11,418 nt of DNA from Anaerocolumna sp. (GCA_029256035.1 JAQSYR010000040.1:1-11418); one strand, 5' to 3'; shown: positions 1 to 6,922, counted from the stretch's first letter. A program made the numbers and translations. Notes: a model not told the origin generated them from the letters alone.

Positions 1-69
1 TATGCTATTTCTATGGAACAGATAAAAAAAGGACTAGACCGAATTGAGACATTCTTAAAATCACTGTAA
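1..69 (+). CDS. C-terminal end of a probable class I/II aminotransferase (partial)
   Basis: An open frame enters from the left edge and stops with TAA at 67-69, giving only 22 residues. The tail has the pattern MEQIKKGLDRIETFLKSL, which resembles the final helix of PLP-dependent class I/II aminotransferases (I-x-E/K-G-L-x-R-I-x-x-F-L). No catalytic residue is visible in this fragment, so the assignment rests on the tail alone. It ends 25 bases before proC, with no terminator between them, so the two may be cotranscribed. An amino-acid aminotransferase next to proC would fit an amino-acid metabolism operon, but this is inference. Confidence 0.45.
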   Translation, partial: YAISMEQIKKGLDRIETFLKSL

Positions 70-94
70 GATGTAACAGTCAGGAGGGAATACA

Positions 95-841
95 ATGGCA
101 ATGATAGGATTCATTGGCGCAGGTAATATGGGATATCCAATGTTACTTGGAGCTATGAAAGTGTTTGGCAAAGAAGCAATGATATTTACAACTGCTACCA
201 AGAAGAGACGTGAATTTATAAAACAGGAGACAGGTTTGAATTATGTTGAAGAGAATGCTGTTATTGCTACCTCCTGCAAATATATTGTGTTCGGGGTAAA
301 ACCTCAATATTTTAAAGATGTATATAATGACATTAAAGCAAGTATTACAAAAGAACATATTTTAATTACCATAGCTCCTGGTATCTCTACAGAAGACGTA
401 AAGGAAGCTTTAGGCGCCCATGTACGTGTGGTATTTTCTAATGATGAATTTACAGAGGAAGAGAAAGAAGTAATCCATCAATTTTTTACCTCTTTTGGAA
501 AATATGAGCTGTTTGAAGAAAGATTAATGAATGCTGTTGTTTGTGCCAATGGAAGTTCTCCAGCCTATGTTTATATGTTTATAGAAGCACTGGCAGATAG
601 TGTTGTAAAATACGGTATTCCACGAGATAAAGCGTATTCCTTAGTTGCTCAGACAGTACTTGGTGCAGCAAAAATGGTATTAGAGACCAAGGAACATCCG
701 GGCAAATTAAAAGATCAGGTGTGTTCCCCTGGTGGAACCACCATTGCAGCTGTGGCAAAACTAGAGGAATTTGGACTAAGAAATGCAGTAATAAAAGCTA
801 CCGATGCATGTTATGAAAAAGCAACAAATATAAAAAAATAG
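95..841 (+). CDS. proC: Pyrroline-5-carboxylate reductase with an internal 17-residue gap
   Basis: This cytoplasmic enzyme reduces 1-pyrroline-5-carboxylate to proline with NAD(P)H, the last step of proline synthesis. The start is supported by AGGAGG at 82-87. The 248 residues show the Rossmann motif GFIGAGNMG (5-13), the GVKP motif (67-70), the dimerisation domain beginning near GSSPAYVYMFIEAL (153-166), and the substrate-binding SPGGTT loop (211-216). Relative to E. coli ProC (269 residues, recalled) the reading frame is intact, but 17 residues are absent after V113. They are the conserved RxMPNTPALVxxGMT block at the end of the cofactor domain. The flanking sequence, ALGAHVRVV and then FSNDEF...FTSFG, aligns without other gaps. 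The protein is otherwise ordinary, so this looks like a clean 51-base in-frame deletion or a sequence error. Activity is doubtful if the gap is real. Confidence 0.9.
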   Translation: MAMIGFIGAGNMGYPMLLGAMKVFGKEAMIFTTATKKRREFIKQETGLNYVEENAVIATSCKYIVFGVKPQYFKDVYNDIKASITKEHILITIAPGISTEDVKEALGAHVRVVFSNDEFTEEEKEVIHQFFTSFGKYELFEERLMNAVVCANGSSPAYVYMFIEALADSVVKYGIPRDKAYSLVAQTVLGAAKMVLETKEHPGKLKDQVCSPGGTTIAAVAKLEEFGLRNAVIKATDACYEKATNIKK

Positions 842-958
842 TTTAATTTAAGACTGGTGCAATTAAAATCATAAGAATCTATTTGTATGATAAAATTGCA
901 ACAGTCTCATTTTATGATTAAATTTAGGGAAATGCCAGGGAGGCGGATTGGAGAAGTA

Positions 959-1492
959 ATGGGTGAAATTAAGAGAATTAATCGTGATTTAATTCATAAG
1001 GGTCATATTATTGATATATACAAAGACACCATGCAATTTCCAGGGAACAAAACAGCAGAATGGGATTTTATTAGTCACAAAGGAGCTGCAGCAATTATTC
1101 CTATAGATAAAGATGGTTCTATTATTATGGTACGTCAATATAGAAATGCCATAGAAAAATATTCTCTTGAAATTCCAGCTGGAGGATTAAATCCGGGAGA
1201 AGATTGTAAAACCTGTGCAATTAGAGAATTAGAAGAGGAAACTGGCTACAGAACAACCCATGCAGAACATTTATTGGATTTATATACAACAGTTGCATTT
1301 TGCAATGAGAAAATAGGTATCTATTATACTGACAATTTAATTGTATCGGAACAAAACTTAGATGAAGATGAATATGTTACTATTGAAAAATATTCACTGG
1401 AAGAACTGGTACAATTTATTTTTAATGGTGTCATCGATGATGCTAAGACAATCGCTGGAATTTTAGCTTATAAAACTAAATTAGGCTTGTAA
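959..1492 (+). CDS. Nudix hydrolase, ADP-ribose pyrophosphatase type
   Basis: Predicted cytoplasmic Mg2+-dependent hydrolase that cleaves ADP-ribose or a related nucleoside diphosphate derivative to AMP and a sugar phosphate. From the ATG at 959 the protein has 177 residues. A complete Nudix box (G-x5-E-x7-R-E-U-x-E-E-x-G-U) lies at residues 75-97, ending in RELEEETGY. The VRQYR strand (58-62) and EIPAGG (71-76), typical of the ADP-ribose pyrophosphatase subfamily, come just before it. The frame is open further upstream, with ATG-like starts at 887 and 932. The 959 start is chosen because GGAG at 950-953 is well spaced and family members begin with a similar MxxIKRINRDLIHKG sequence. It lies about 120 bases after proC without a convincing terminator between, and is closed by the hairpin at 1557-1585. 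Exact substrate is not determined by the motif. Confidence 0.88.
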   Translation: MGEIKRINRDLIHKGHIIDIYKDTMQFPGNKTAEWDFISHKGAAAIIPIDKDGSIIMVRQYRNAIEKYSLEIPAGGLNPGEDCKTCAIRELEEETGYRTTHAEHLLDLYTTVAFCNEKIGIYYTDNLIVSEQNLDEDEYVTIEKYSLEELVQFIFNGVIDDAKTIAGILAYKTKLGL

Positions 1493-1556
1493 GTATTGAA
1501 AAATACCAATGAAAAGATTACAAGTATAGTAATAATAAAGGGAGTTTTATTTATTC

Positions 1557-1590
1557 AATACCGATATCCAATGGATATCGGTATTATTTT
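1557..1590 (+). terminator. Rho-independent terminator after the Nudix gene
   Basis: A perfect 13-base-pair stem pairs 1557-1569 with 1573-1585 around a 3-base loop and is followed by the T-rich run ATTTTATTT. It lies 65 bases after the Nudix stop codon and 87 bases before spoIIM, so it probably ends the proC-Nudix transcript and separates it from spoIIM. Confidence 0.85.
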
Positions 1591-1671
1591 ATTTCCTTAA
1601 ACATATGTTAGTGGTAGCAGCAAAAAGGTATTAATACAAGTTCTAAGTTTTATAATTTTAGGAGGCTATCA

Positions 1672-2280
1672 ATGCAGTATAGGAAAAATAGAGTAATAAA
1701 ATTAGGCGAAGTTAAAATCATATTAATTATATTGGGCATAGGGTTATTACTTGGAATTGTATTTTCAAGAATCTTAAAGGATTCCTATTGGAATCAGATG
1801 GAGGTATTGGATGTAAATTATTTTCACAAAATTAAAAATGCAACCATAGAGTATTCTGTTCTTTTTCGCTATGTATTATGGGAAATTTTTAGTTCATACC
1901 TTATATTTTGGGTATTTTGTTGTACTTCACTTGGAATCCATTATATTGGTATTACTATACTTTATACAGGTTTTAAAAGCGGATTTTTTATATCTGTTAT
2001 TTTTATGCGTTACGGGTTAAAAGGGATATTATTAATATTAGGTTATACTTTACCACAGTATTTAATCTATATTCCTGTTGCATATTTATGTCTGCGAAGT
2101 GGATTTATGCTTTGCAATAGTTTGTATCATGAAGGCAAATTAAGTACCAAAGGTAAAGTGGAACGTGTCATAAAACATACCATAATTATATTGATATTAG
2201 GGGGAGCCCTTTTTATGGGTGGGCTGTTTGAAACCTATGCTGGCACATTTCTTTTAAGAAAAGTACTATTATTGTTCTAA
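1672..2280 (+). CDS. spoIIM: Stage II sporulation protein M (SpoIIM)
   Basis: SpoIIM is the membrane scaffold of the SpoIIDMP peptidoglycan-remodelling complex that drives forespore engulfment; it recruits SpoIIP and SpoIID to the septum. The 202-residue product (B. subtilis SpoIIM is about 214) is almost entirely hydrophobic, with about five predicted membrane spans near residues 14-32, 66-86, 89-112, 117-143 and 167-187. The C-terminal ending ETYAGTFLLRKVLLLF resembles the conserved SpoIIM tail. AGGAGG at 1660-1665 supports the ATG. The gene stands alone between the terminator at 1557-1590 and the promoter at 2363-2391. In B. subtilis it lies near xerD and dacF, both of which are also found in this window. 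Expression in the mother cell under SigE would be expected, but I could not identify a convincing SigE promoter. Confidence 0.85.
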   Translation: MQYRKNRVIKLGEVKIILIILGIGLLLGIVFSRILKDSYWNQMEVLDVNYFHKIKNATIEYSVLFRYVLWEIFSSYLIFWVFCCTSLGIHYIGITILYTGFKSGFFISVIFMRYGLKGILLILGYTLPQYLIYIPVAYLCLRSGFMLCNSLYHEGKLSTKGKVERVIKHTIIILILGGALFMGGLFETYAGTFLLRKVLLLF

Positions 2281-2362
2281 TTATTGTCTAATATGCAACA
2301 TTGTTAAATAAATTGCACAGAATTCATTTGAAAATTTATACATATTAATAGATTGCTAATTC

Positions 2363-2391
2363 TTTACAAGAGTCAAAAATTTTGATACAAT
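2363..2391 (+). promoter_or_regulatory. SigA-type promoter with extended -10, upstream of the SGNH gene
   Basis: TTTACA (2363-2368) and TACAAT (2386-2391) are separated by exactly 17 bases, and TG at 2383-2384 makes an extended -10 element. Transcription would start near 2398, leaving a leader of about 38 bases before the ATG at 2436. Confidence 0.65.
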
Positions 2392-2435
2392 TATTTAAAT
2401 TAGCTTTATAAATCTAACATAATAGAGGGGATCAT

Positions 2436-3237
2436 ATGATATTTGACAATTTAGAATTTCACAACGTTATGGAACTACAAAAAATGGAAGGCATTTCAGG
2501 TGTTAGGTTACAACGATATCCTGATTGATGAAATTAAGCCTGAATTACTTCAGGGATATGCATTTTCACATAATGTATGGCGTATTTTTATGAATAAGAG
2601 ATTTAGCGCAGTATATCATGGAATTGATACTTATGGTTATGCAAAAAGACCTCCCCTTGAAAACGAGAAACCAAAATTAAGATGGTTGGCTTACGGTTCC
2701 TCCATTACACAAGGGTTAAATGCAACATCACATAATATGGCGTATATTCAGCAAGCTGCCATGAGATTAGGTGTAGATGTTCTAAATCAGGGTCTTTCCG
2801 GAACCTGTTATTGCGAAAAAGCAGTTGCAGACTATATTGGGAATAGAAATGACTGGGACTTTGTCACCTTGGAATTAGGTGTTAATATGAGAGGTCCATT
2901 TACTACAGAACAGTTTGAGTCCAGAGCAGAATACCTTATTCGAACTGTTGCTGATAAGCATCCGGACAAGCATATATTTGTAATAACAATTTATCCAAAC
3001 CGTGCAGTATATTTTAAAAATGAACAAGATGTATTGCATAGAAGAAATGAAGAATTCATTGAAAAGTTACATAAAATATATGGTGATTTAAATAGAAAAA
3101 ATATTCATTTATTAAAAGGTGACACTATTTTAACTGATTTTTCAGCATTATCATCGGATTTAATTCATCCGTCAGATTATGGTCATACATTAATGGGAGA
3201 GAATTTGGCAAAACAAATAAAAGAAATTTTGTTTTAA
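2436..3237 (+). pseudogene. SGNH/GDSL-family hydrolase, N-terminus frameshifted and truncated
   Basis: The natural start is the ATG at 2436, with GAGGGG at 2425-2430 and a good promoter upstream. That frame reads MIFDNLEFHNVMELQ... through VRLQRYPD and stops at TGA 2526-2528 after 30 codons. The rest of the protein continues in the next frame from about 2511 (open from 2455, GTG possible at 2500) to the TAA at 3235-3237. Counting residues from 2500, the downstream part holds a complete SGNH catalytic core. It has YGSSITQG with nucleophile Ser68, block II glycine in NQGLSG (97-101), ELGVN with Asn129, and DLIHPSDYGH with Asp220 and His223. In related proteins as I recall them, a beta-rich domain of roughly 70-80 residues separates the RLQRxP segment from the PEL-AFSxxVWR segment, and here it is missing. 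Family members are lipases, esterases or acyl hydrolases; the substrate is unknown. The 245-residue downstream frame could be translated only from a GTG without a visible ribosome binding site. Confidence 0.7.
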
Positions 3238-3271
3238 CCTATATGAATTATACAAAGGAGCATAAATTAGA

Positions 3272-4156
3272 ATGAACAGTGCCTTGCAGGATTTTTTAAT
3301 ATATTTAAAAGATGTTAAAAATGCTTCCGGTAATACCATTGCTTCCTATCAACAGGATTTAAAAAGGTTGTTTGGTTATTTAGAAAAGCAAAACGTTACA
3401 GATACCCAGAAAATAAATGAGACTATCTTAAACTCCTATATTTTAAATATGGAACGAGAAGGAAGATCTCCAGCAACCGTTTCAAGACATCTAGCATCAA
3501 TAAAAGCATTTATCTTATATTTAATAAAAAGAGGAATCCTACATGAAGATCCTACGGAACGTATGCATAATCCTAAGGTCGAGAAAAAAGCACCTGTTAC
3601 ATTAACATTAGATGAAATTAAGCGTTTATTTGAAGAACCAGATGTAAGCGGCTATAAAGGTATTCGTGATAAAGCGATGCTTGAACTACTATATGCAACG
3701 GGAATACGGGTGTCTGAACTGGTATCCTTACAAATTAGTGATGTTAATATTAAAAATAAATATGTAACCATTCGAAATATTAAGAATGAAAGAGTTATTC
3801 CCTTTGGCTCCATGGCAAAACAAGCGTTAGAAACCTATCTTTTACAGGCAAGAGATAAATTCGTAGATAAAGCGGAATCTGATATGCTTTTTACAAATCT
3901 TAATGGTGAAAAAATGAGCCGTCAGGGTTTTTGGAAAATCATGAAATCTTATGGAAAGGAAGCTGGAATAACAAAGGAAATTACACCTCAAATTTTACGA
4001 CATTCCTTTGCTGTTCATATGATGGAAAACGGTGCTGACTTACAAAGTGTTGGAGAATTGTTAGGACATATTGATGTAACTTCAACCCAAGTTTATATGC
4101 AGGGACGACAAAAGAAATTAAGAGAAGTATACGTAGAAGCCCATCCAAGAGCTTAG
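3272..4156 (+). CDS. xerD: Tyrosine recombinase, XerD type, with atypical active-site residues
   Basis: XerC/XerD recombinases resolve chromosome dimers at dif by breaking and rejoining DNA through a phosphotyrosine link. The 294-residue protein (E. coli XerD 298) has an N-terminal SAM-like core-binding domain (about 3-90) and a C-terminal catalytic domain (about 108-285). Visible catalytic residues are Arg146 (TGIRVSEL), Arg243 (LRHSF), His266 (LLGH) and nucleophile Tyr275 (STQVY), and it ends HPRA like XerD. Two positions depart from the E. coli pattern. The HxxR histidine is Gln240 (TPQILR), and the hairpin GKGNKER is RNIKNER, placing Asn169 at the usual lysine position with Lys171 nearby. 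AAAGGAG (3254-3260) precedes the ATG by 11 bases. It follows the SGNH gene by 34 bases and may share its transcript. It could be the cell's dif recombinase or a diverged paralogue. Confidence 0.85.
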   Translation: MNSALQDFLIYLKDVKNASGNTIASYQQDLKRLFGYLEKQNVTDTQKINETILNSYILNMEREGRSPATVSRHLASIKAFILYLIKRGILHEDPTERMHNPKVEKKAPVTLTLDEIKRLFEEPDVSGYKGIRDKAMLELLYATGIRVSELVSLQISDVNIKNKYVTIRNIKNERVIPFGSMAKQALETYLLQARDKFVDKAESDMLFTNLNGEKMSRQGFWKIMKSYGKEAGITKEITPQILRHSFAVHMMENGADLQSVGELLGHIDVTSTQVYMQGRQKKLREVYVEAHPRA

Positions 4157-4171
4157 AATCTGTAAAAATTG

Positions 4172-4222
4172 AAAGGGTACTAAAGTAAAGTTATGAATGA
4201 TTACTTTAGTACCCTTTTATTT
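4172..4222. terminator. Bidirectional terminator between convergent xerD and aroF
   Basis: A perfect 17-base-pair stem pairs 4172-4188 with 4201-4217 around a 12-base loop. On the plus strand it is followed by TTTTATTTA. On the minus strand its other arm is followed by the complement of GTAAAAATTG, also T-rich. It begins 15 bases after the xerD stop and abuts the aroF stop codon (4221-4223), so it can end both transcripts. Confidence 0.9.
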
Positions 4223-5249
4223 ATATATGATCCGCAATATAGTAGAGTAATTTTTCAGATTCTTCCCAACCAAGACAAGCATCGGTTATGGATTTGCCAT
4301 AAATATGTTCTGAAACTTTCTGGCTACCTGACTCTATATAACTTTCAATCATAACTCCTTTTACTAATTTTGCAATATCAGGATTTACAGAACGGCTGTG
4401 AAGAATTTCACCAACAATTCTAGGCTGCTCAGAGTATTTTTTATTTGAATTAGCATGATTGGCATCTATAATTGTAGCAGGATTAGCTAATTCTCTCTGA
4501 TGATACATTTTTAATAAAAGTTGTAAATCTTCATAGTGATAATTGGGTAAGGATTGCCCATGTTTGTTAACAGCTCCTCTTAGTATGGTATGGGCTAATG
4601 GATTACCGGTAGTGCGAACTTCGTATTGACGATACAGGAAAGTATGACTTACTTGTGCAGCAATACAGGAGTTTAACATAACTGAAAAATCACCACTGGT
4701 TGGGTTCTTCATTCCGGCAGGAATATCCATACCGCTTATAGTAAGGCGGTGCTGCTGATCTTCTACGGAACGGGCTCCAACTGCAACATAGGAAAGTATG
4801 TCCTCAACATATGGCCAATTTTCTGGATATAGCATTTCATCAGCAGCAGTAAGTCCCGTTTCTGCAATGGCACGAAGATGCATTTTACGCATTGCTATTA
4901 AACCTTCATTTAAATCCGGCTCTTTTTCAGGATCGGGCTGATGTACGATACCTTTATATCCTTCTCCGGTAGTTCTTGGCTTATTGGTATAGATTCGTGG
5001 AATAATGATTAGTTTGTCGGATACTTTTTCTTGAACTTTTGCAAGACGTGAAATGTAATCACATACCGCATCTTCATTATCTGCGGAGCAAGGGCCTATA
5101 ATAACTAGGAATTTATCTGAATCTCCAGTAATAATGTCTTTAATTTGGTTGTCCCTGTCTTTCTTCTTTAACGCATCTTTTTCCGGTAATGGGTATTCTG
5201 CTTTTAATTCTTCAGGCGAAATAACCTTTTTCTCGAATATGAAACTCAT
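4221..5249 (-). CDS. aroF: 3-deoxy-7-phosphoheptulonate (DAHP) synthase, class I AroFGH type
   Basis: This enzyme condenses phosphoenolpyruvate and erythrose 4-phosphate to DAHP, the first committed step of the shikimate pathway to aromatic amino acids. The 342-residue cytoplasmic protein matches the E. coli AroF/G/H type throughout (about 350 residues). Metal ligands are seen as Cys54 (IGPCSAD), His265 (DANHANS), Glu302 (MIES) and Asp323 (TDACLGW). Phosphate- and PEP-binding residues include Lys90 and Arg92 (KPRTTGEGYKG), Arg160 (GARSVEDQQHR), Lys181 (GMKN) and Arg224 (ILRG). The ATG at 5249 is preceded by AAGGGG (complement of 5258-5263), and the promoter at 5316-5344 gives a leader of about 60 bases. 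It is a single-gene unit, convergent with xerD. I see no T-box or attenuator in its short leader. Allosteric control by aromatic amino acids is usual in this family but the inhibitor cannot be read from the sequence. Confidence 0.95.
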   Translation of the reverse strand: MSFIFEKKVISPEELKAEYPLPEKDALKKKDRDNQIKDIITGDSDKFLVIIGPCSADNEDAVCDYISRLAKVQEKVSDKLIIIPRIYTNKPRTTGEGYKGIVHQPDPEKEPDLNEGLIAMRKMHLRAIAETGLTAADEMLYPENWPYVEDILSYVAVGARSVEDQQHRLTISGMDIPAGMKNPTSGDFSVMLNSCIAAQVSHTFLYRQYEVRTTGNPLAHTILRGAVNKHGQSLPNYHYEDLQLLLKMYHQRELANPATIIDANHANSNKKYSEQPRIVGEILHSRSVNPDIAKLVKGVMIESYIESGSQKVSEHIYGKSITDACLGWEESEKLLYYIADHI

Positions 5250-5315
5250 ATAATATTCCCCTTTCTTTATTTATGAAAATTTGATTTCATTGAATTTCTA
5301 AGTTTAAGCTTTTCC

Positions 5316-5344
5316 ATTGTATACTTTTTTTTATCACTAGTCAA
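5316..5344 (-). promoter_or_regulatory. aroF: SigA-type promoter for aroF
   Basis: On the minus strand, TTGACT (complement of 5339-5344) and TACAAT (complement of 5316-5321) are separated by 17 bases. The spacer holds a run of eight A. Each hexamer matches the consensus in five of six positions. The predicted start of transcription is near 5309, about 60 bases before the aroF ATG. Confidence 0.75.
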
Positions 5345-5431
5345 TTAAAATAGATAAAATTGAATATATATACAATTGAACTGATTGAATATAATTTAAT
5401 ACAGATAACTTCATATATTATTTTTTAGATT

Positions 5432-5476
5432 AGATTAATTATTTTTAGATTAATTATTTTTAAATTAATTATTTTA
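5432..5476. repeat. Three tandem copies of a 15-base AT-rich unit
   Basis: The unit AGATTAATTATTTTT occurs at 5432-5446 and 5447-5461, followed by a third copy with two changes at 5462-5476; a partial copy (AGATT) precedes at 5427-5431. It lies midway between two divergent promoters. It may be simple polymerase slippage or a flexible or UP-like element. Confidence 0.8.
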
Positions 5477-5515
5477 CACTGGCATTTGCTATTCTAAAAC
5501 ATATTTATTTATATA

Positions 5516-5544
5516 TTGCGTATATTTACTTAAAACTGTATGAT
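5516..5544 (+). promoter_or_regulatory. SigA-type promoter for the DUF1653 gene
   Basis: TTGCGT (5516-5521) and TATGAT (5539-5544) are separated by 17 bases. Transcription would start near 5551, about 30 bases before the ATG at 5583, and the leader includes GGAGG at 5574-5578. Confidence 0.55.
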
Positions 5545-5582
5545 ATAAGAAAAGAAATTGTACAAACAGTATTGGAGGATCT

Positions 5583-6113
5583 ATGATAGATAACAGAACA
5601 CCAAAACCAGGTGATATATATCAACATTTTAAAAATAAACTTTATCAGATTATAACAGTTGCAATCCATTCTGAAACCGGAGAACAAATGGTTGTATATC
5701 AGGCATTGTATGGCAACTTTAAAACCTATGTACGCCCCCTTTCCATGTTTATAAGTGAAGTAGACCACATAAAATATCCGGAGGTTGTACAAACCTATCG
5801 CTTTCAACGTATTGAGCTGGAAGAGGATAAAGTTGAAAGTTCTGTAGAAAAAAGTTCTAAAGATAGATTAATAGATAACACTGCCTCTGGAAATATCCAG
5901 AATATATTGATGGATTTTCTTGATGCTAAAACTTATGAAGACAAGCTAAATATTATCATTGGTAAAAAGAAATATTTAAATGACCGCATTATTAATGACA
6001 TGGCTGCCTCCATTGACTGTTCCATAGAAGATGGTAATCTGGAGAAGCGTATCCAGGATCTAATATATAATCTGTCAACTTTATCTCGGTTTGAATTTAA
6101 TCGTTTTCGTTAA
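5583..6113 (+). CDS. DUF1653 domain protein with a helical C-terminal extension
   Basis: The 176-residue soluble protein begins with a DUF1653 domain (about residues 8-78). This is recognised by the pattern PGDIYQHFKNKLYQI, then a strand with the HSETGE turn (29-34), VVYQALYG (37-44), YVRPLSMF (49-56) and a closing RF (73-74). The domain is a small beta-rich fold, common as a stand-alone protein of about 70 residues, and its function is unknown. Here it continues through a charged linker (79-105) into a helix-rich tail (106-176) that I do not recognise. It has its own promoter and a strong ribosome binding site (GGAGG, 5574-5578). It is followed after 92 bases by the ABC transporter genes in the same direction, so cotranscription is possible, but a separate promoter is also visible there. 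No signal peptide or membrane span is seen. Confidence 0.8.
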   Translation: MIDNRTPKPGDIYQHFKNKLYQIITVAIHSETGEQMVVYQALYGNFKTYVRPLSMFISEVDHIKYPEVVQTYRFQRIELEEDKVESSVEKSSKDRLIDNTASGNIQNILMDFLDAKTYEDKLNIIIGKKKYLNDRIINDMAASIDCSIEDGNLEKRIQDLIYNLSTLSRFEFNRFR

Positions 6114-6127
6114 TTAGGTTAGGGTGC

Positions 6128-6156
6128 TTTAATATTTAAATTAACCATGATATAGT
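6128..6156 (+). promoter_or_regulatory. Possible extended -10 promoter for the ABC transporter pair
   Basis: TATAGT (6151-6156) is preceded by TGA at 6148-6150, an extended -10 arrangement. A poor -35 (TTTAAT, 6128-6133) lies 17 bases upstream. Transcription would start near 6163, about 43 bases before the ATPase ATG. The match is moderate in AT-rich DNA. Confidence 0.4.
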
Positions 6157-6205
6157 ATATTTGGTATTAGAAAACATGAAATATGCAAAGAGTAGGAGAA
6201 AGTGT

Positions 6206-6910
6206 ATGTCTTCTTTTGTAGAATTAAGACAAGTTAAGAAGGTCTATAAAATGGGTGAAGTAACCATCCATGCTGTTGATGGTATTAACTTTGAAATAAC
6301 TAAGGGCGAGTTTGTTGTTATTGTTGGACCTAGTGGGGCTGGTAAAACGACTGTGCTTAACATATTAGGTGGAATGGATAGCTGCAGCGAAGGAAATGTA
6401 GAAGTTGATGGAGTTGATATTAGCAAGTTTAATAACCGACAATTAACTGTATATCGAAGGGATGATATTGGTTTTGTATTTCAATTTTATAATCTGATTC
6501 AGAATCTGACAGCTATTGAAAATGTGGAACTGGCATCTCAAATATGTAAAAATCCATTAGATGCCAAGGCTGTACTAGAAGAAGTAGGTTTAGGTGATAG
6601 GTTATACAATTTTCCAGCCCAACTATCTGGTGGAGAACAGCAAAGGGTATCCATTGCCAGAGCATTGGCTAAGAACCCCAAGCTTTTATTGTGTGATGAA
6701 CCTACGGGGGCTTTAGATTATAATACAGGAAAAGCAATTTTAAAATTATTACAGGATACTTGCAGAAAGAACGGAATGACAGTTATCGTTATTACTCATA
6801 ACTCTGCCATTGCACCTATGGCAGACAGAGTAATAAAGATAAAGAATGGTAAAGTTAGTAAAATCACCATAAATGATTTACCCGTATCAGTAGATACCAT
6901 TGAATGGTAA
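6206..6910 (+). CDS. ABC transporter ATP-binding protein, MacB/LolD type
   Basis: Cytoplasmic ATPase that powers the FtsX-family permease encoded 12 bases downstream. From the ATG at 6206 it has 234 residues, the usual length. All nucleotide-binding motifs are present in order: Walker A GPSGAGKTT, Q-loop VFQFYNL, signature LSGGEQQR, Walker B LLLCDEPTG, D-loop GALD and the switch histidine in VITHN. The start at 6206 is chosen because AGGAG (6194-6198) is 7 bases upstream and the sequence then matches the family. The frame extends back to a TTG at 6161 that lacks support. The motif set and the partner place it with the MacB/LolD/FtsE group, whose members drive mechanical work on periplasmic or extracytoplasmic substrates rather than classical import. 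Substrate unknown; no two-component system or peptide-resistance regulator lies next to it. Confidence 0.93.
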   Translation: MSSFVELRQVKKVYKMGEVTIHAVDGINFEITKGEFVVIVGPSGAGKTTVLNILGGMDSCSEGNVEVDGVDISKFNNRQLTVYRRDDIGFVFQFYNLIQNLTAIENVELASQICKNPLDAKAVLEEVGLGDRLYNFPAQLSGGEQQRVSIARALAKNPKLLLCDEPTGALDYNTGKAILKLLQDTCRKNGMTVIVITHNSAIAPMADRVIKIKNGKVSKITINDLPVSVDTIEW

Positions 6911-6922
6911 GCAGGAGTTAAG

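Larger units (their letters stand above)
5250..5582. other. AT-rich divergent intergenic region (333 bases)
   Basis: No gene is visible here. It contains the aroF promoter (5316-5344, minus strand), the promoter for the DUF1653 gene (5516-5544, plus strand) and a three-copy 15-base tandem repeat (5432-5476). ATTGAA occurs three times within 31 bases (5359-5364, 5375-5380, 5384-5389), just upstream of the aroF -35 element. This could be a regulator site but is weak evidence in such AT-rich DNA. Confidence 0.6.

Noticed and set aside
842..867. Weak inverted repeat TTTAATT/AATTAAA after proC as a terminator
   Set aside because: Only seven A-T pairs with a 12-base loop and no following T run; it would not form a stable terminator.
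887..958. Longer N-terminus for the Nudix protein
   Set aside because: No ribosome binding site precedes 887, and the extra 24 residues do not fit the usual family start; the ATG at 959 has GGAG at proper spacing.
1651..1656. Perfect TATAAT just before spoIIM
   Set aside because: A transcript starting from it would begin near 1663, inside the ribosome binding site (1660-1665), and no good -35 lies 17 bases upstream. It is probably chance in AT-rich DNA.
2500..2530. Programmed ribosomal frameshift in the SGNH gene
   Set aside because: No slippery heptamer or downstream stem is visible at the junction, and a one-base shift would not supply the missing domain expected between the two parts.
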